Assembly: GCA_964486935.1 (NCBI GenBank) | Contig: CAZAPG010000008.1 | Span: 117,500 to 181,499 of the forward strand | Source of the DNA: CAZAPG01 sp964486935 | GTDB taxonomy: Bacteria > Chloroflexota > Anaerolineae > 4572-78 > J111 | Length of the DNA stretch: 64,000 bases | Direction of reading: 5' to 3' | Part shown: positions 35,820 to 43,712 of the stretch, piece by piece | Numbering within the stretch: the stretch's first letter is position 1 | How the letters are laid out: every line of letters begins with the position of its first letter | Position numbers and translations under genes: made by a program | The notes under the pieces: model-generated | What the model was told of the DNA's origin: nothing | The model's database searches: none | What the model saw: only the letters and a program-made list of their open reading frames with translations

Positions 35820-35848
35820 TTGTCAAAACTCAAAAGTCAGGATATAAT
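35820..35848 (+). promoter_or_regulatory. Strong sigma70-type promoter of the ABC-F transcription unit
   Basis: TTGTCA (35820-35825), exactly 17 bp, TATAAT (35843-35848). It starts a ~225-nt leader containing a short ORF and terminator. Confidence 0.85.
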
Positions 35849-35881
35849 CGTTAAGGTTATAATTTTGTGGGGGTAAATTTA

Positions 35882-35950
35882 ATGAACAACAATAGAACCT
35901 GGCCATATTGTTGCAGTACCGCCGGCAAGCTCTATTGTTGTTTTAACTGA
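35882..35950 (+). CDS. Predicted 22-residue leader peptide controlling ABC-F gene
   Basis: ATG 35882 follows a GTGGGGG ribosome site by about 8 bp and encodes MNNNRTWPYCCSTAGKLYCC followed by FN and TGA. Two WPYCC/LYCC-type Cys pairs are unusual. It lies between a strong promoter and an intrinsic terminator ahead of an ABC-F gene, the arrangement seen for antibiotic-inducible ABC-F genes. Translation is therefore predicted to be stalled by a ribosome-targeting drug. No other function inferred. Confidence 0.65.
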   Translation: MNNNRTWPYCCSTAGKLYCCFN

Positions 35951-35978
35951 CTCCCTTACCCCAACCCATTGTCAACAA
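35885..35978 (+). promoter_or_regulatory. Competing hairpins of the ABC-F leader
   Basis: AACAACAATAGA (35885-35896) is an exact complement of TCTATTGTTGTT (35931-35942). CAACAATA inside it can instead pair with TATTGTTG at 35906-35913. The right arm TTGTTG (35936-35941) can pair with CAACAA (35973-35978) at the base of the terminator. These mutually exclusive pairings are what an attenuator needs. Confidence 0.6.
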
Positions 35979-36013
35979 AAGCCGCAGGCGTACTGCCTCG
36001 CGGCTTTTTGTTT
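35974..36013 (+). terminator. Intrinsic terminator within the ABC-F leader
   Basis: AACAAAAGCCGCAGGC pairs with GCCT-C-GCGGCTTTTTGTT (one bulge) followed by T-rich sequence, 67 bp before the ABC-F ATG. Confidence 0.8.
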
Positions 36014-36080
36014 GGAATATTCTCGCGCTCCAAACCGGGCCGCGATATCTTTGACGGCTCTTAATTTTGGAGGTGAACTG

Positions 36081-37733
36081 ATGTTGCAGATATCTAATCT
36101 AACAAAAAGCTACGGCGCTGACGCCGTGCTGGCCGATGTATCGTTTGGGCTGGCCGCCGGCGACCGGGTGGGGCTGGTGGGGCCAAACGGTTGCGGCAAA
36201 ACCACCCTGTTGCGCCTGATTGCCGGCCTGGAGCAGCCCGATAGCGGGCAGGTTAGCCTGAACCCGCCTGCGCTCGAAATTGGCTATCTGGCGCAGGCGC
36301 TTATTTTTGAAGCCGGTGAAACCCTGGAAATGGCCCTGGCCCGCGCCGTGGCCGCCCATAGCCGGGCCTGGGCCGACATGCAGCATTACGCCGGGCAAAT
36401 GGCCGCCGCCGCTGACAACCACCTGGCCGATTTGACCGCGGCCTATGCCGAAGCTGAACTTAGGTTTGAAGCTGCCGGCGGCTACGCCCTGGAAGCCCGC
36501 CTGGAGGCGGTGCTGACCGGGCTGGGTTTGGGCGATATTCCACGCCGGTTGCCGGTGGCTAAATTGAGCGGCGGCCAAAAAACACGGCTGGGGCTGGCCG
36601 GGCTGCTGGTCAAACAACCCCGGCTGCTGTTGCTGGACGAACCGACCAACCACCTGGATATTGACGCGCTGGATTGGCTGGAAGCCTGGCTGCGCAACTA
36701 TGATGGGGCGGTGCTGATTGTCTCGCACGACCGGGCCTTTCTGGATGCCGTTACCACTCGCACCCTGGTAATTGACCCGGCCACCCACACCCTGCGCGAG
36801 TTTGGCGGCAACTACAGCTTTTATATCGACACGCTGGCGCGGGAGATGGAGCAGCAGTGGCAGGCTTACAAAGACCAGCAGCAGGAAATTGCCCAGTTGC
36901 AGCAGGCCGCCCGGCATCTGCGCGGGCAGGCCAAATTTAGAAAAGGGGGCAAAGCCGACACGCCCGACAAGTTTGCCAAAGCCTTTTTTGCCAATCGCAG
37001 CGCGGCCACGGTAGCCCGCGCCAAACATTTGGAGCGCCGGGTAGAATATCTGCAAGGCGAGGGCCAGGTTGGCAAGCCGGGTCGCCAATGGCAGTTAAAT
37101 CTGAATTTTGCCGGCGACAGCGGCGGCCCGCGCCAGGTGCTAACCCTGCAAGATGTCTCGATGGCCTTTGGCGACAGGCTGCTGTTTGAACATGTTAACC
37201 TGAGCCTGACCCACGGCCAGCGCGTCGCCCTGATTGGCCCCAACGGCGAGGGCAAAACAACCCTGTTAAAAATTGTAGCCGGAGAAGTGCCCCCCACCGC
37301 CGGGCAGGTTCAATTGGGGCGGGGCGTCAAAATGGGCTACCTGGCTCAAGAACAGGAAATTTTAGACCCTCATAGCACGCCCTACGATACCATTCGGGCG
37401 GTATCGGAGCAGATGAGTCAAACCGATACGCGCAACTTTTTGCACTTTTTTCTGTTTTCCGGCGATGAGGTATTTAGCCCCATTGCCACGCTCAGCTACG
37501 GCGAGCGCGCCCGGCTGATGCTGGCGCTGCTGGTGGCTCAGGGCTGTAACTTTTTGCTGCTGGACGAACCGGTCAACCACCTTGATATTCCCGGCCGGGA
37601 GCGGTTTGAGCAGGCGCTGGGCCAGTTTCCCGGCACGGTGCTGGCTGTGGCCCACGACCGGGCTTTTATCCGCGCCGTGGCAACCCAGGTATGGGAACTG
37701 CGCCGCCACCAAATCCGGCCAGTTGAGATTTGA
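36081..37733 (+). CDS. ABC-F ATPase, candidate antibiotic-resistance ribosome-protection protein
   Basis: About 550 residues, two ABC domains and no membrane part. Walker A motifs GPNGCGKTT and GPNGEGKTT; signatures LSGGQKTRL and LSYGERARL; Walker B LLLLDEPTNHLD and LLLDEPVNHLD. A charged linker of ~90 residues (QEIAQLQQAARHLRGQAKFR onward) would reach the P-site/peptidyl-transferase region. ABC-F proteins act on ribosomes. Start at ATG 36081 after GGAGGTG; an ORF start at 36012 adds unrelated residues and overlaps the terminator. Leader attenuation (above) supports a drug-inducible role. Confidence 0.85.
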   Translation: MLQISNLTKSYGADAVLADVSFGLAAGDRVGLVGPNGCGKTTLLRLIAGLEQPDSGQVSLNPPALEIGYLAQALIFEAGETLEMALARAVAAHSRAWADMQHYAGQMAAAADNHLADLTAAYAEAELRFEAAGGYALEARLEAVLTGLGLGDIPRRLPVAKLSGGQKTRLGLAGLLVKQPRLLLLDEPTNHLDIDALDWLEAWLRNYDGAVLIVSHDRAFLDAVTTRTLVIDPATHTLREFGGNYSFYIDTLAREMEQQWQAYKDQQQEIAQLQQAARHLRGQAKFRKGGKADTPDKFAKAFFANRSAATVARAKHLERRVEYLQGEGQVGKPGRQWQLNLNFAGDSGGPRQVLTLQDVSMAFGDRLLFEHVNLSLTHGQRVALIGPNGEGKTTLLKIVAGEVPPTAGQVQLGRGVKMGYLAQEQEILDPHSTPYDTIRAVSEQMSQTDTRNFLHFFLFSGDEVFSPIATLSYGERARLMLALLVAQGCNFLLLDEPVNHLDIPGRERFEQALGQFPGTVLAVAHDRAFIRAVATQVWELRRHQIRPVEI

Positions 37734-37795
37734 CTTGCGGGTTTGAATGGCATATCATCCTGTCAAATTAATAAAATATCACATCAACCAACAGA

Positions 37796-37898
37796 GTAGC
37801 TAGGGTTCCGCCGCCCTGTGAGGCGGGTCTGGACCGAGCGCTACGAAAAGCCATTAACGGCAGACATCTTTAGGGAATAAAAGACTGGGGGATTGAGG
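37796..37898 (+). promoter_or_regulatory. ykkC-class riboswitch candidate
   Basis: The sequence CTAGGGTTCCG (37800-37810), a following hairpin CCGCC...GGCGG, then GGTCTGGACCGAGCG (37826-37840) match the ykkC 5' core. GTAGC (37796-37800) pairs with GCTAC (37840-37844) as P1. GCC-ATTAAC-GGC could form P2, and TAGGGAATAAAAG (37871-37883) resembles the GGGAuAAAAG 3' core. The 3' end departs from the guanidine-I form, and GGACCGAGCG replaces GGUCCGAGAG, so subtype 2 (ppGpp, PRPP or (d)ADP classes) or an undescribed variant is possible. Confidence 0.7.
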
Positions 37899-37958
37899 TT
37901 GGTGCGTTTTGGCGCGCCTCTATCCCGCCGGCAAATCGACCTGCTGCGTTGGGGTCGC

Positions 37959-38003
37959 TAGGGATAGATGGCGCACAAGCGCGTCGCTATCCCTATTTTA
38001 TTT
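37959..38003 (+). terminator. Intrinsic terminator downstream of the ykkC-like RNA
   Basis: TAGGGATAG (37959-37967) pairs with CTATCCCTA (37987-37995) with an inner GCGC/GCGC stem, then TTTTATTT. The SD of the next gene begins two bases later. CCCTA (37991-37995) could alternatively pair with the aptamer TAGGG, giving an anti-terminator. Confidence 0.7.
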
Positions 38004-38017
38004 CTGGAGGTGCTGCT

Positions 38018-38905
38018 GTGTTCAAAACCATTTCTCCCCATGTCAGGGCTGTTGGGCAGGCTTTATTTGTAACTTTTCTCTGGTCTACGTCGTGGGTATT
38101 TATTAAATTTGGGTTGGTGGATATTCCGGCGTTAACTTTTGCGGCGTTGCGGTATACTCTGGCCTTTTTATGTTTGCTGCCTCTGGCGCTCCGCTCTGCT
38201 CACCTGGCTTCGTTGCGTAATTTGTCAACCCGCGACTGGCTGGGGCTGCTGGGGTTGGGGCTGGTATTTTATGCCGTTACCCAGGGCGCGCAGTTTTTAA
38301 GCCTGGCCTACCTGCCGGCCATTACCGTTAATTTGTTGCTTAGTTTTACCACGGTGGTTGTCTCGCTGTTGGGCATAGCCCTGCTCTCAGAAAAGCCAAC
38401 GCTGCTCCAGTGGGCCGGCGTGGGTTTGTCGCTGGGGGGCGCGCTGATTTTCTTTTACCCCGCCTCTTTTCCCGCCGGCCAGCAGTTTGGGGTGATGGTA
38501 GCCCTGGTAGGGGTGCTGGCCAACGCTTTCTCTTCAATTTTAGGCCGGCACATCAACCGCAGCGGCAATTTGTCTCCGCTGGCGGTAACGGTGGTAAGTA
38601 TGGGGATTGGGTCGGCGGCGCTGCTGGGGGTTGGTCTGACCGTTCAGGGGTTGCCCGCGTTGAACTGGCTCAACTGGGCCATTATCATCTGGCTGGCGGT
38701 GATAAATACAGCTTTTGCCTTTACTCTGTGGAATTTAACCTTGCGTCACCTGTCGGCCATGGAGTCGAGCATTATCAACAACGCTATGCTGCTGCAAATC
38801 CCCGTTTTGGCGCTGCTCTTTTTGGGCGAAAGTATTAGCCTCAAAGAAGGCGTTGGAATGGTGCTGGCCGGCGCAGGTATTTTGATTGTTCAACTGCGGC
38901 GATGA
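38018..38905 (+). CDS. EamA/DMT-family transporter
   Basis: About 295 residues with ten membrane helices in two EamA repeats (LFVTFLWSTSWVFIKFGLVD ... and ...VMVALVGVLANAFSSILGRH). DMT-family members export small metabolites or drugs. GTG 38018 is preferred since GGAGG (38006-38010) is well placed; the longer ORF start (37949) would run through the terminator stem. Located behind the ykkC-class RNA, so ligand-controlled export is likely. Confidence 0.85.
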   Translation: MFKTISPHVRAVGQALFVTFLWSTSWVFIKFGLVDIPALTFAALRYTLAFLCLLPLALRSAHLASLRNLSTRDWLGLLGLGLVFYAVTQGAQFLSLAYLPAITVNLLLSFTTVVVSLLGIALLSEKPTLLQWAGVGLSLGGALIFFYPASFPAGQQFGVMVALVGVLANAFSSILGRHINRSGNLSPLAVTVVSMGIGSAALLGVGLTVQGLPALNWLNWAIIIWLAVINTAFAFTLWNLTLRHLSAMESSIINNAMLLQIPVLALLFLGESISLKEGVGMVLAGAGILIVQLRR

Positions 38906-39002
38906 TGATTTTAACTGGCTCAAAAATTGCTCTCAAAATATACTCCCAGGTATACTTACGGTCGCTATACCAGACTGCTAATTTTCAATAAAAAGGTCGT
39001 TT

Positions 39003-40076
39003 ATGTCATTTAATCACACTAATTACTCAATGCTTGTTGACCAGGTGCTCACCCCCGAAGGCCGGGTAGTTGGACCACTCCCCAACCTGTCGCCGGGGCA
39101 ACTGGTGAATATTTATCGCTACATGGTATTTGGGCGAGTCTTTTCTGATTATATGGTCGCGCTTCAGCGGCAGGGGCGCATGGGCACCTTTAGCCCGGTT
39201 AACGGCCAGGAAGCTGTCTCGGTGGCGATGGCCCTGCCCTTGCAGCCGGGCGACTGGCTGCTGGGGTCCTACCGGGAATACCTGGCCTATCACCTCAAGG
39301 GCGTGCCGCTTTTGGCTCAGCTAGACCGCTGGGGCGGCGGCATCATTGATAGCTTTCCGCGCGAAGCCGGCTGCCTGCCGCTCCAGGTGGTGCTGGGGGC
39401 GCAGGTGCTGCATGGCGTTGGCGTGGCTCAGGCCATCAAATATCGCAAAGACCCCTACGTGGTGGTGGCTGCCTGCGGCGATGGGGCCACCTCGGAGGGG
39501 GATTTTAACGAGGCGCTGAATTTTGCCGGCGTGTTCAAAGCACCCAATGTATTTGTGGTTATCAACAATGGCTGGGCCATTTCTACCCCGCGAGAGCATC
39601 AAACCGCGGCCCACTACATTGCCGACCGGGCCGCTGGTTTTGGCATACCCGGTTACGTGGTAGATGGCAACGATGTGCTGGCCCTTTACAACATTATTGC
39701 CGGGCGCGTGGCCAAAGCCAGAGCGGGCGAAGGGCCGGCCCTGATAGAGGCCATTACCTATCGCCTGGGCGCGCACACCACCGCCGACAACCCCGACAAA
39801 TACCGCAACGAGGCCGAGTTGCAACAATGGCGCCAACGCGACCCGTTGATTCGGTATCGCAAATTCTTGACCGACCAGAACTTGCTGACCGAGACCACAG
39901 ACGAACGGCTGCGCCAGGAGGCCACAGCCGAAATCGAGTCGGCCATTCAAACCTTTGAGGCGCAGCCGCCGCCCGGCCCCCAGGAAATTTTTGATATTGT
40001 TTACGCCGACCCGCCCCCCCAGCTTAAAAGGCAAAAAAACGAACTGTTACACGAGTTAGAAATGGCCCCGGAGTAG
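39003..40076 (+). CDS. Orphan E1-alpha-type thiamine-diphosphate dehydrogenase subunit
   Basis: 357 residues, the alpha subunit of an alpha2-beta2 2-oxo acid dehydrogenase (PdhA/BkdA type): TPP motif ACGDGATSEGDFNEALNFAG...VVINNGWAISTP, and YRLGAHTTADNPDKYR at the phosphorylation-loop position. No beta-subunit gene is in the window. The cell also has homodimeric AceE (18141-20837), so this subunit likely serves another acid (acetoin or branched chain) with a distant partner. A TATACT promoter-like element lies ~50 bp upstream. Confidence 0.85.
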   Translation: MSFNHTNYSMLVDQVLTPEGRVVGPLPNLSPGQLVNIYRYMVFGRVFSDYMVALQRQGRMGTFSPVNGQEAVSVAMALPLQPGDWLLGSYREYLAYHLKGVPLLAQLDRWGGGIIDSFPREAGCLPLQVVLGAQVLHGVGVAQAIKYRKDPYVVVAACGDGATSEGDFNEALNFAGVFKAPNVFVVINNGWAISTPREHQTAAHYIADRAAGFGIPGYVVDGNDVLALYNIIAGRVAKARAGEGPALIEAITYRLGAHTTADNPDKYRNEAELQQWRQRDPLIRYRKFLTDQNLLTETTDERLRQEATAEIESAIQTFEAQPPPGPQEIFDIVYADPPPQLKRQKNELLHELEMAPE

Positions 40077-40166
40077 CGCCGGAAGCTGTGCAGATTTAGC
40101 AAGCAGTTAGCCTTTCAATTGCCCATTACCGCTATTGTTTGCTATAATCTGCCGGTAATTTTGACC

Positions 40167-40260
40167 GGGTTTGTCCCAAATTTTGGGAACAGACAGGGGG
40201 GCGCGGGGGGTATCCCCCCTGCCGAAGGTGCCCCAAATTCCTAAAATTTGGGACGCACCC
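40167..40260 (+). mobile_element. MITE family A, copy 2 (94 bp)
   Basis: Ends GGGTTTGTCCCAAATTTT and (complement) GGGTGCGTCCCAAATTTT; flanked by TTTTGACC at 40159-40166 and 40261-40268 (8-bp duplication). ~90% identical to copy 3. Centre GGGGGGTATCCCCCC is a hairpin. It ends 24 bp before the next ATG, so it forms that gene's leader. Confidence 0.85.
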
Positions 40261-40284
40261 TTTTGACCAAAAGGTTGTGTTTTT

Positions 40285-40818
40285 ATGTCTAGTAGACCCG
40301 TGAATGTGAGTTTTACGCCGCAAGAAATTGCCAACTTGCAAAAGTTCAGAAATTCAGTGGCAGAATTTAAAGAGATTGTGTCGGCGTTGCCCGGCGATAT
40401 GCGCAGCCCGGAACACAATGAGCAGTTCAACCAACTGCGCGCCGAAGCGAAAACTCTGCTCAAAGGCAACTTTGTCACCAAAGTTCCCAAAGCCATCACC
40501 GGAGATGTGACCACCGACCGGTCGGTTTCGGTAATTGTGATTGTGGGCGTTGTTTTGGCCTTGCTGGGGCTGGGCATCAACTCCATCATTCTTGAGGATG
40601 TCATCATCAACAGCATTGGCTGTTTGATTAGCAGCGGGGGAATGTTGCTGGTGATTGGCGGCTTTGTGGTGTTAAACTTAAAGAACATGCGCCAGCGCGT
40701 CAGCGATACTGATGCGCTGCGGCAGCGCTGCGATTTGCTGCTTTACCAGGTTGACCACCGCCTGCGTATGCTCAACGCCCGGCCGCAAACCGAGCCGGTG
40801 GTTGAAGAGCAGGGCTAA
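40285..40818 (+). CDS. Membrane protein with two helices, hypothetical
   Basis: 177 residues: N-terminal soluble helical region (~90 residues), two membrane helices (VSVIVIVGVVLALLGLGINS and SIGCLISSGGMLLVIGGFVV) and a basic/coiled C-terminus. Not recognised. Overlaps the convergent WcaJ-type gene by 4 bp. Confidence 0.55.
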   Translation: MSSRPVNVSFTPQEIANLQKFRNSVAEFKEIVSALPGDMRSPEHNEQFNQLRAEAKTLLKGNFVTKVPKAITGDVTTDRSVSVIVIVGVVLALLGLGINSIILEDVIINSIGCLISSGGMLLVIGGFVVLNLKNMRQRVSDTDALRQRCDLLLYQVDHRLRMLNARPQTEPVVEEQG

Positions 40819-42257
40819 TAAGCGCCCTCGCCAAAAATTACCTTGGGGATGGTTTGCAGCAGGATTTTGGTGTCCAGCGCCGGCGACCAGTTTTCAATAT
40901 AGTAAATATCCAGCAAAACCGCCTCATCAAAAGTCAGCTCAGAGCGGCCGCTCACCTGCGAGAGACCGGTCAGGCCGGGGGCAATTTCTAACCGGCGCTT
41001 GTGCCACTCCTGGTAATTTTCAACCTCAGAAGGCAGCGGCGGGCGCGGGCCAATCAGGCTCATATCGCCCACCAGCACGTTGTAAAGCTGGGGCAGTTCG
41101 TCTACGCTCAGGCGGCGCATCAGCCGCCCCAGGCGGGTCATGCGCGGGTCGTTTTTTATTTTGAAGAGCGGCCCGTCGGCCTCATTTAAGGCTTTGAGCG
41201 CCTCTTTTTGCTCCTCGGCGTTTTCCACCATCGAGCGAAACTTATAAATGGTAAAAATTTGCCCGTTTTTGCCGACTCGCTCCTGCTTGAACAATACCGG
41301 CCCCGGCGATTCCATTTTTATCATGGCCGCCATCAGCAGCATAATTGGCGATGACAAAATCAGGCCCAGGCCGGCTACGGCCACGTCGATGCTGCGTTTC
41401 ACCAGATGATTCAAACCGCCAAGGCCGCTTTCTTTGATGCCAATCATCGGCACGCCGGCAATTTCTTCAATTTGCATGCGGCTGATGCGCATCTGGTATA
41501 AATCCGGCACAATGCGGGTGCGGATGCTGCGGCGCTCGCAGTGGGTCATAATGCTCATAATTTTGCGGTGATACTGCCAGGGCAGGGTGATAATCACCTC
41601 GTCAATTTTTTCGGTTTCCAGAATATTGGCCAGGTTGTCAATGCTGCCCAGCGCCTTAAAGCGGCCAATATCGGTTTCTCCCTTGGCCGGGTGGTCATCT
41701 AAAAAACCTATAATATCCAGCCCGCTTTCGGGGTTGGCGACTACCGCCCGCATCACGGTGCGGCCCACCTCGCCCGCGCCCACAATAATCACCCGCCGAA
41801 TGCCGATGCCCCGCCGGCGCAGATGGCGCAGAACGGCCACTTTTAGCAACCGGCTCAGCCCCAGCAGGCCAATCGAGAGCAATCCCGTGTAGAGAAAAAT
41901 AAGCCGCGAGTAAAATGCGCCCCGGTACACAAAAATAATAACAATGGTAATAATGATGCCCGTGGCCGTGCCGTGCAAAATGGCGTAAAATTCGTCAATC
42001 CACGAGATTTGCCGCCGCAGCCGGTAGACGCCCTGCTGCCGGTAAACCAAAATCAGCAGCCCGGTAAACAGGGCCACAAAAGGCAAATAAACCCGGTAAG
42101 GCACATCAAAGGCCGGGTCTACCGCCCGGAACAGTTGCAGGTCGTACCGAACCCAGTAGGCCACCACAAACGCCGCGTTGATTAAAAAAATATCAATCAA
42201 CATCCAGATGATGGCTGCCGTTGTTGGGTTGCTAAATAAACCTTCAAGCCGCTTCAT
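40815..42257 (-). CDS. WcaJ-type polyprenyl-phosphate sugar phosphotransferase
   Basis: 480 residues. Five membrane helices at the N-terminus, a CoA-binding-like Rossmann region (VIIVGAGEVGRTVMRAV), and the C-terminal bacterial sugar transferase domain (FKQERVGKNGQIFTIYKFRS, SVDELPQLYNVLVGDMSLIG, RPPLPSEV). It starts exopolysaccharide assembly by transferring a sugar-1-phosphate to undecaprenyl phosphate. Its ATG overlaps the stop of the upstream GT4 gene by 4 bp. Confidence 0.9.
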   Translation of the reverse strand: MKRLEGLFSNPTTAAIIWMLIDIFLINAAFVVAYWVRYDLQLFRAVDPAFDVPYRVYLPFVALFTGLLILVYRQQGVYRLRRQISWIDEFYAILHGTATGIIITIVIIFVYRGAFYSRLIFLYTGLLSIGLLGLSRLLKVAVLRHLRRRGIGIRRVIIVGAGEVGRTVMRAVVANPESGLDIIGFLDDHPAKGETDIGRFKALGSIDNLANILETEKIDEVIITLPWQYHRKIMSIMTHCERRSIRTRIVPDLYQMRISRMQIEEIAGVPMIGIKESGLGGLNHLVKRSIDVAVAGLGLILSSPIMLLMAAMIKMESPGPVLFKQERVGKNGQIFTIYKFRSMVENAEEQKEALKALNEADGPLFKIKNDPRMTRLGRLMRRLSVDELPQLYNVLVGDMSLIGPRPPLPSEVENYQEWHKRRLEIAPGLTGLSQVSGRSELTFDEAVLLDIYYIENWSPALDTKILLQTIPKVIFGEGAY

Positions 42258-43408
42258 TGTTGAACTACCTGGCGATAGATGTTAACGGTTTCCGCTGTTG
42301 TTTTTTGCCAGCTAAATTTAGCCGCCTGAACCAACCCCTGCCGGCTCATCGCCCGGCGCAATTCAGCCTGACCCATCACCCGGCCCAAAGCCTCGGCCAG
42401 CGCCCCGGCATTTTGCGGGTCAACCAGTTGGGCCGCGCCATCCGGGCCGGCCACCTCCGGCAGCGATGAGGCCGTGCTGGTAATAACCGGCGTGCCGCAG
42501 GCCATCGCTTCCAGCACGGGCAGGCCAAAGCCCTCAAAGTGCGAGGGGTAAACAAATAAATTGGCCGCATTATACCACAACGGCAATTCCTCTTGCGGCA
42601 CATAACCGGGAAAGTGTATGGATTCCGTCAGGTTGAGCGACTCGACCAGCTTGAATATCTGGTTGTAGTACCAACCTTTACCCCCGGCCAGCACCAGCAA
42701 CGGCGCCTGCGCGTCGCGCCGGCGCCATTGGGCATAGGCATTGATCAACCCCTCGATATTTTTGCGCGGTTCCAGCGTACCCAAAAACAGCACAAACCTG
42801 TCGGGCAGGCGATGCCTGGCTTTGAAGGCGGCAACCTGCGCCGCCGGGAGAGGCCGAAATTTCTCATCAACGCCGCAATAAATAGTGTGGACTTTATCCG
42901 GCGGCGCGCCCAAAAAATTGACGACATCCCGCCGCGTGCTCTCGGAAATGGTAATAACCGCCCTGGCTCGCCGCACTGACCGGGCCGTAAAATGGGCCAG
43001 ATACCGGCGATTGAACGGGCGAAACGCTTCGGGGTAGCGCAAAAAGCTCAAATCATACACGGTGACTACAAACGGGCAGGGCGCGGCCAGCGGGGCCACA
43101 AAGGCCAGGGCGTGCAGTAAGTCAACCCCGGTTCGGCGCAAGGCCAGCGGCTGCACCAACTGCTCCCAAAAAATGCGCACAACCGGCCTGTGGGTCGGCA
43201 GGCGACTAAAATGCAGGGCCAGCCGGTCGGCCTGATGTTGAAAGGACCTGTCGCTTAAAAAGGCGCTGTAGTTAAAAAAATCTGGCGACGCCCCGGCCAG
43301 ATTCTTGAGCAAGTTAAAGATGTACCAGCTAATGCCGGCTCCCCGGTATGATTGGCTCAGCGACAGTAGATGCGCGTTGAGACCCACATGCACACTTTTT
43401 TGTTTCAT
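42254..43408 (-). CDS. Family 4 glycosyltransferase
   Basis: About 384 residues from ATG 43408 (MKQKSVHVGLNAHLLSLSQS). GT-B fold: FVVTVYDLSFLRYPE, VITISESTRRDVV, VLFLGTLEPRKNIEGLINAY, and the C-terminal YPSHFEGFGLPVLEAMACGT (nucleotide-sugar motif). ATG 43408 is used as upstream ORF residues are unrelated. Probably the second enzyme in the polysaccharide pathway with the adjacent phosphotransferase. Confidence 0.88.
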   Translation of the reverse strand: MKQKSVHVGLNAHLLSLSQSYRGAGISWYIFNLLKNLAGASPDFFNYSAFLSDRSFQHQADRLALHFSRLPTHRPVVRIFWEQLVQPLALRRTGVDLLHALAFVAPLAAPCPFVVTVYDLSFLRYPEAFRPFNRRYLAHFTARSVRRARAVITISESTRRDVVNFLGAPPDKVHTIYCGVDEKFRPLPAAQVAAFKARHRLPDRFVLFLGTLEPRKNIEGLINAYAQWRRRDAQAPLLVLAGGKGWYYNQIFKLVESLNLTESIHFPGYVPQEELPLWYNAANLFVYPSHFEGFGLPVLEAMACGTPVITSTASSLPEVAGPDGAAQLVDPQNAGALAEALGRVMGQAELRRAMSRQGLVQAAKFSWQKTTAETVNIYRQVVQQ

Positions 43409-43554
43409 TGCGGGCCAATTATAACACAGGCTTCCACAGCAAGTGAATCGAGGCGACGGGTTTGCCGCTATAACCATTGGTGACGTTTGTCATTAAAAAT
43501 TTAGATGAGTGTCACTTATCTGCGCCGGCGATTGGTTTTATACTAAAAATGGGT

Positions 43555-43671
43555 AAATGTAGATATTTGCCGTGATTGACAGATTACTCGGGCCGGGCGT
43601 GCCAACCCCTGGCCGACCTTCCGACTCATACCTCTGTTTTCGCCGCCGGATTGCCCCTGCGGCGTTTTTTT
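43555..43671 (+). promoter_or_regulatory. Structured leader with terminator before the CHASE2 cyclase gene
   Basis: A TATACT (43540-43545) precedes GGCC-GGG...CCC-T-GGCC (a compact hairpin around 43590-43615) and a terminator CGCCGC...GCGGCG (43641-43664) with a T run, 42 bp before the ATG 43713. It resembles a riboswitch or attenuator but I could not match it to a known class. The remaining gap (43409-43554) holds nothing else supported. Confidence 0.45.
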
Positions 43672-43712
43672 ATGACCGATGGCAAGCCCGGAACCAAAAT
43701 TGAGGTTGCGCC

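Noticed and set aside
40132..40341. Minus-strand ORF whose translation resembles one at 49432-49701
   Set aside because: The similarity comes from the shared MITE-A copies being read in matching frames, not from a real gene family.
43555..43671. c-di-GMP, TPP, cobalamin, fluoride or ZTP riboswitch
   Set aside because: I could not place their conserved core motifs in this leader, so I list it only as an unassigned structured leader.
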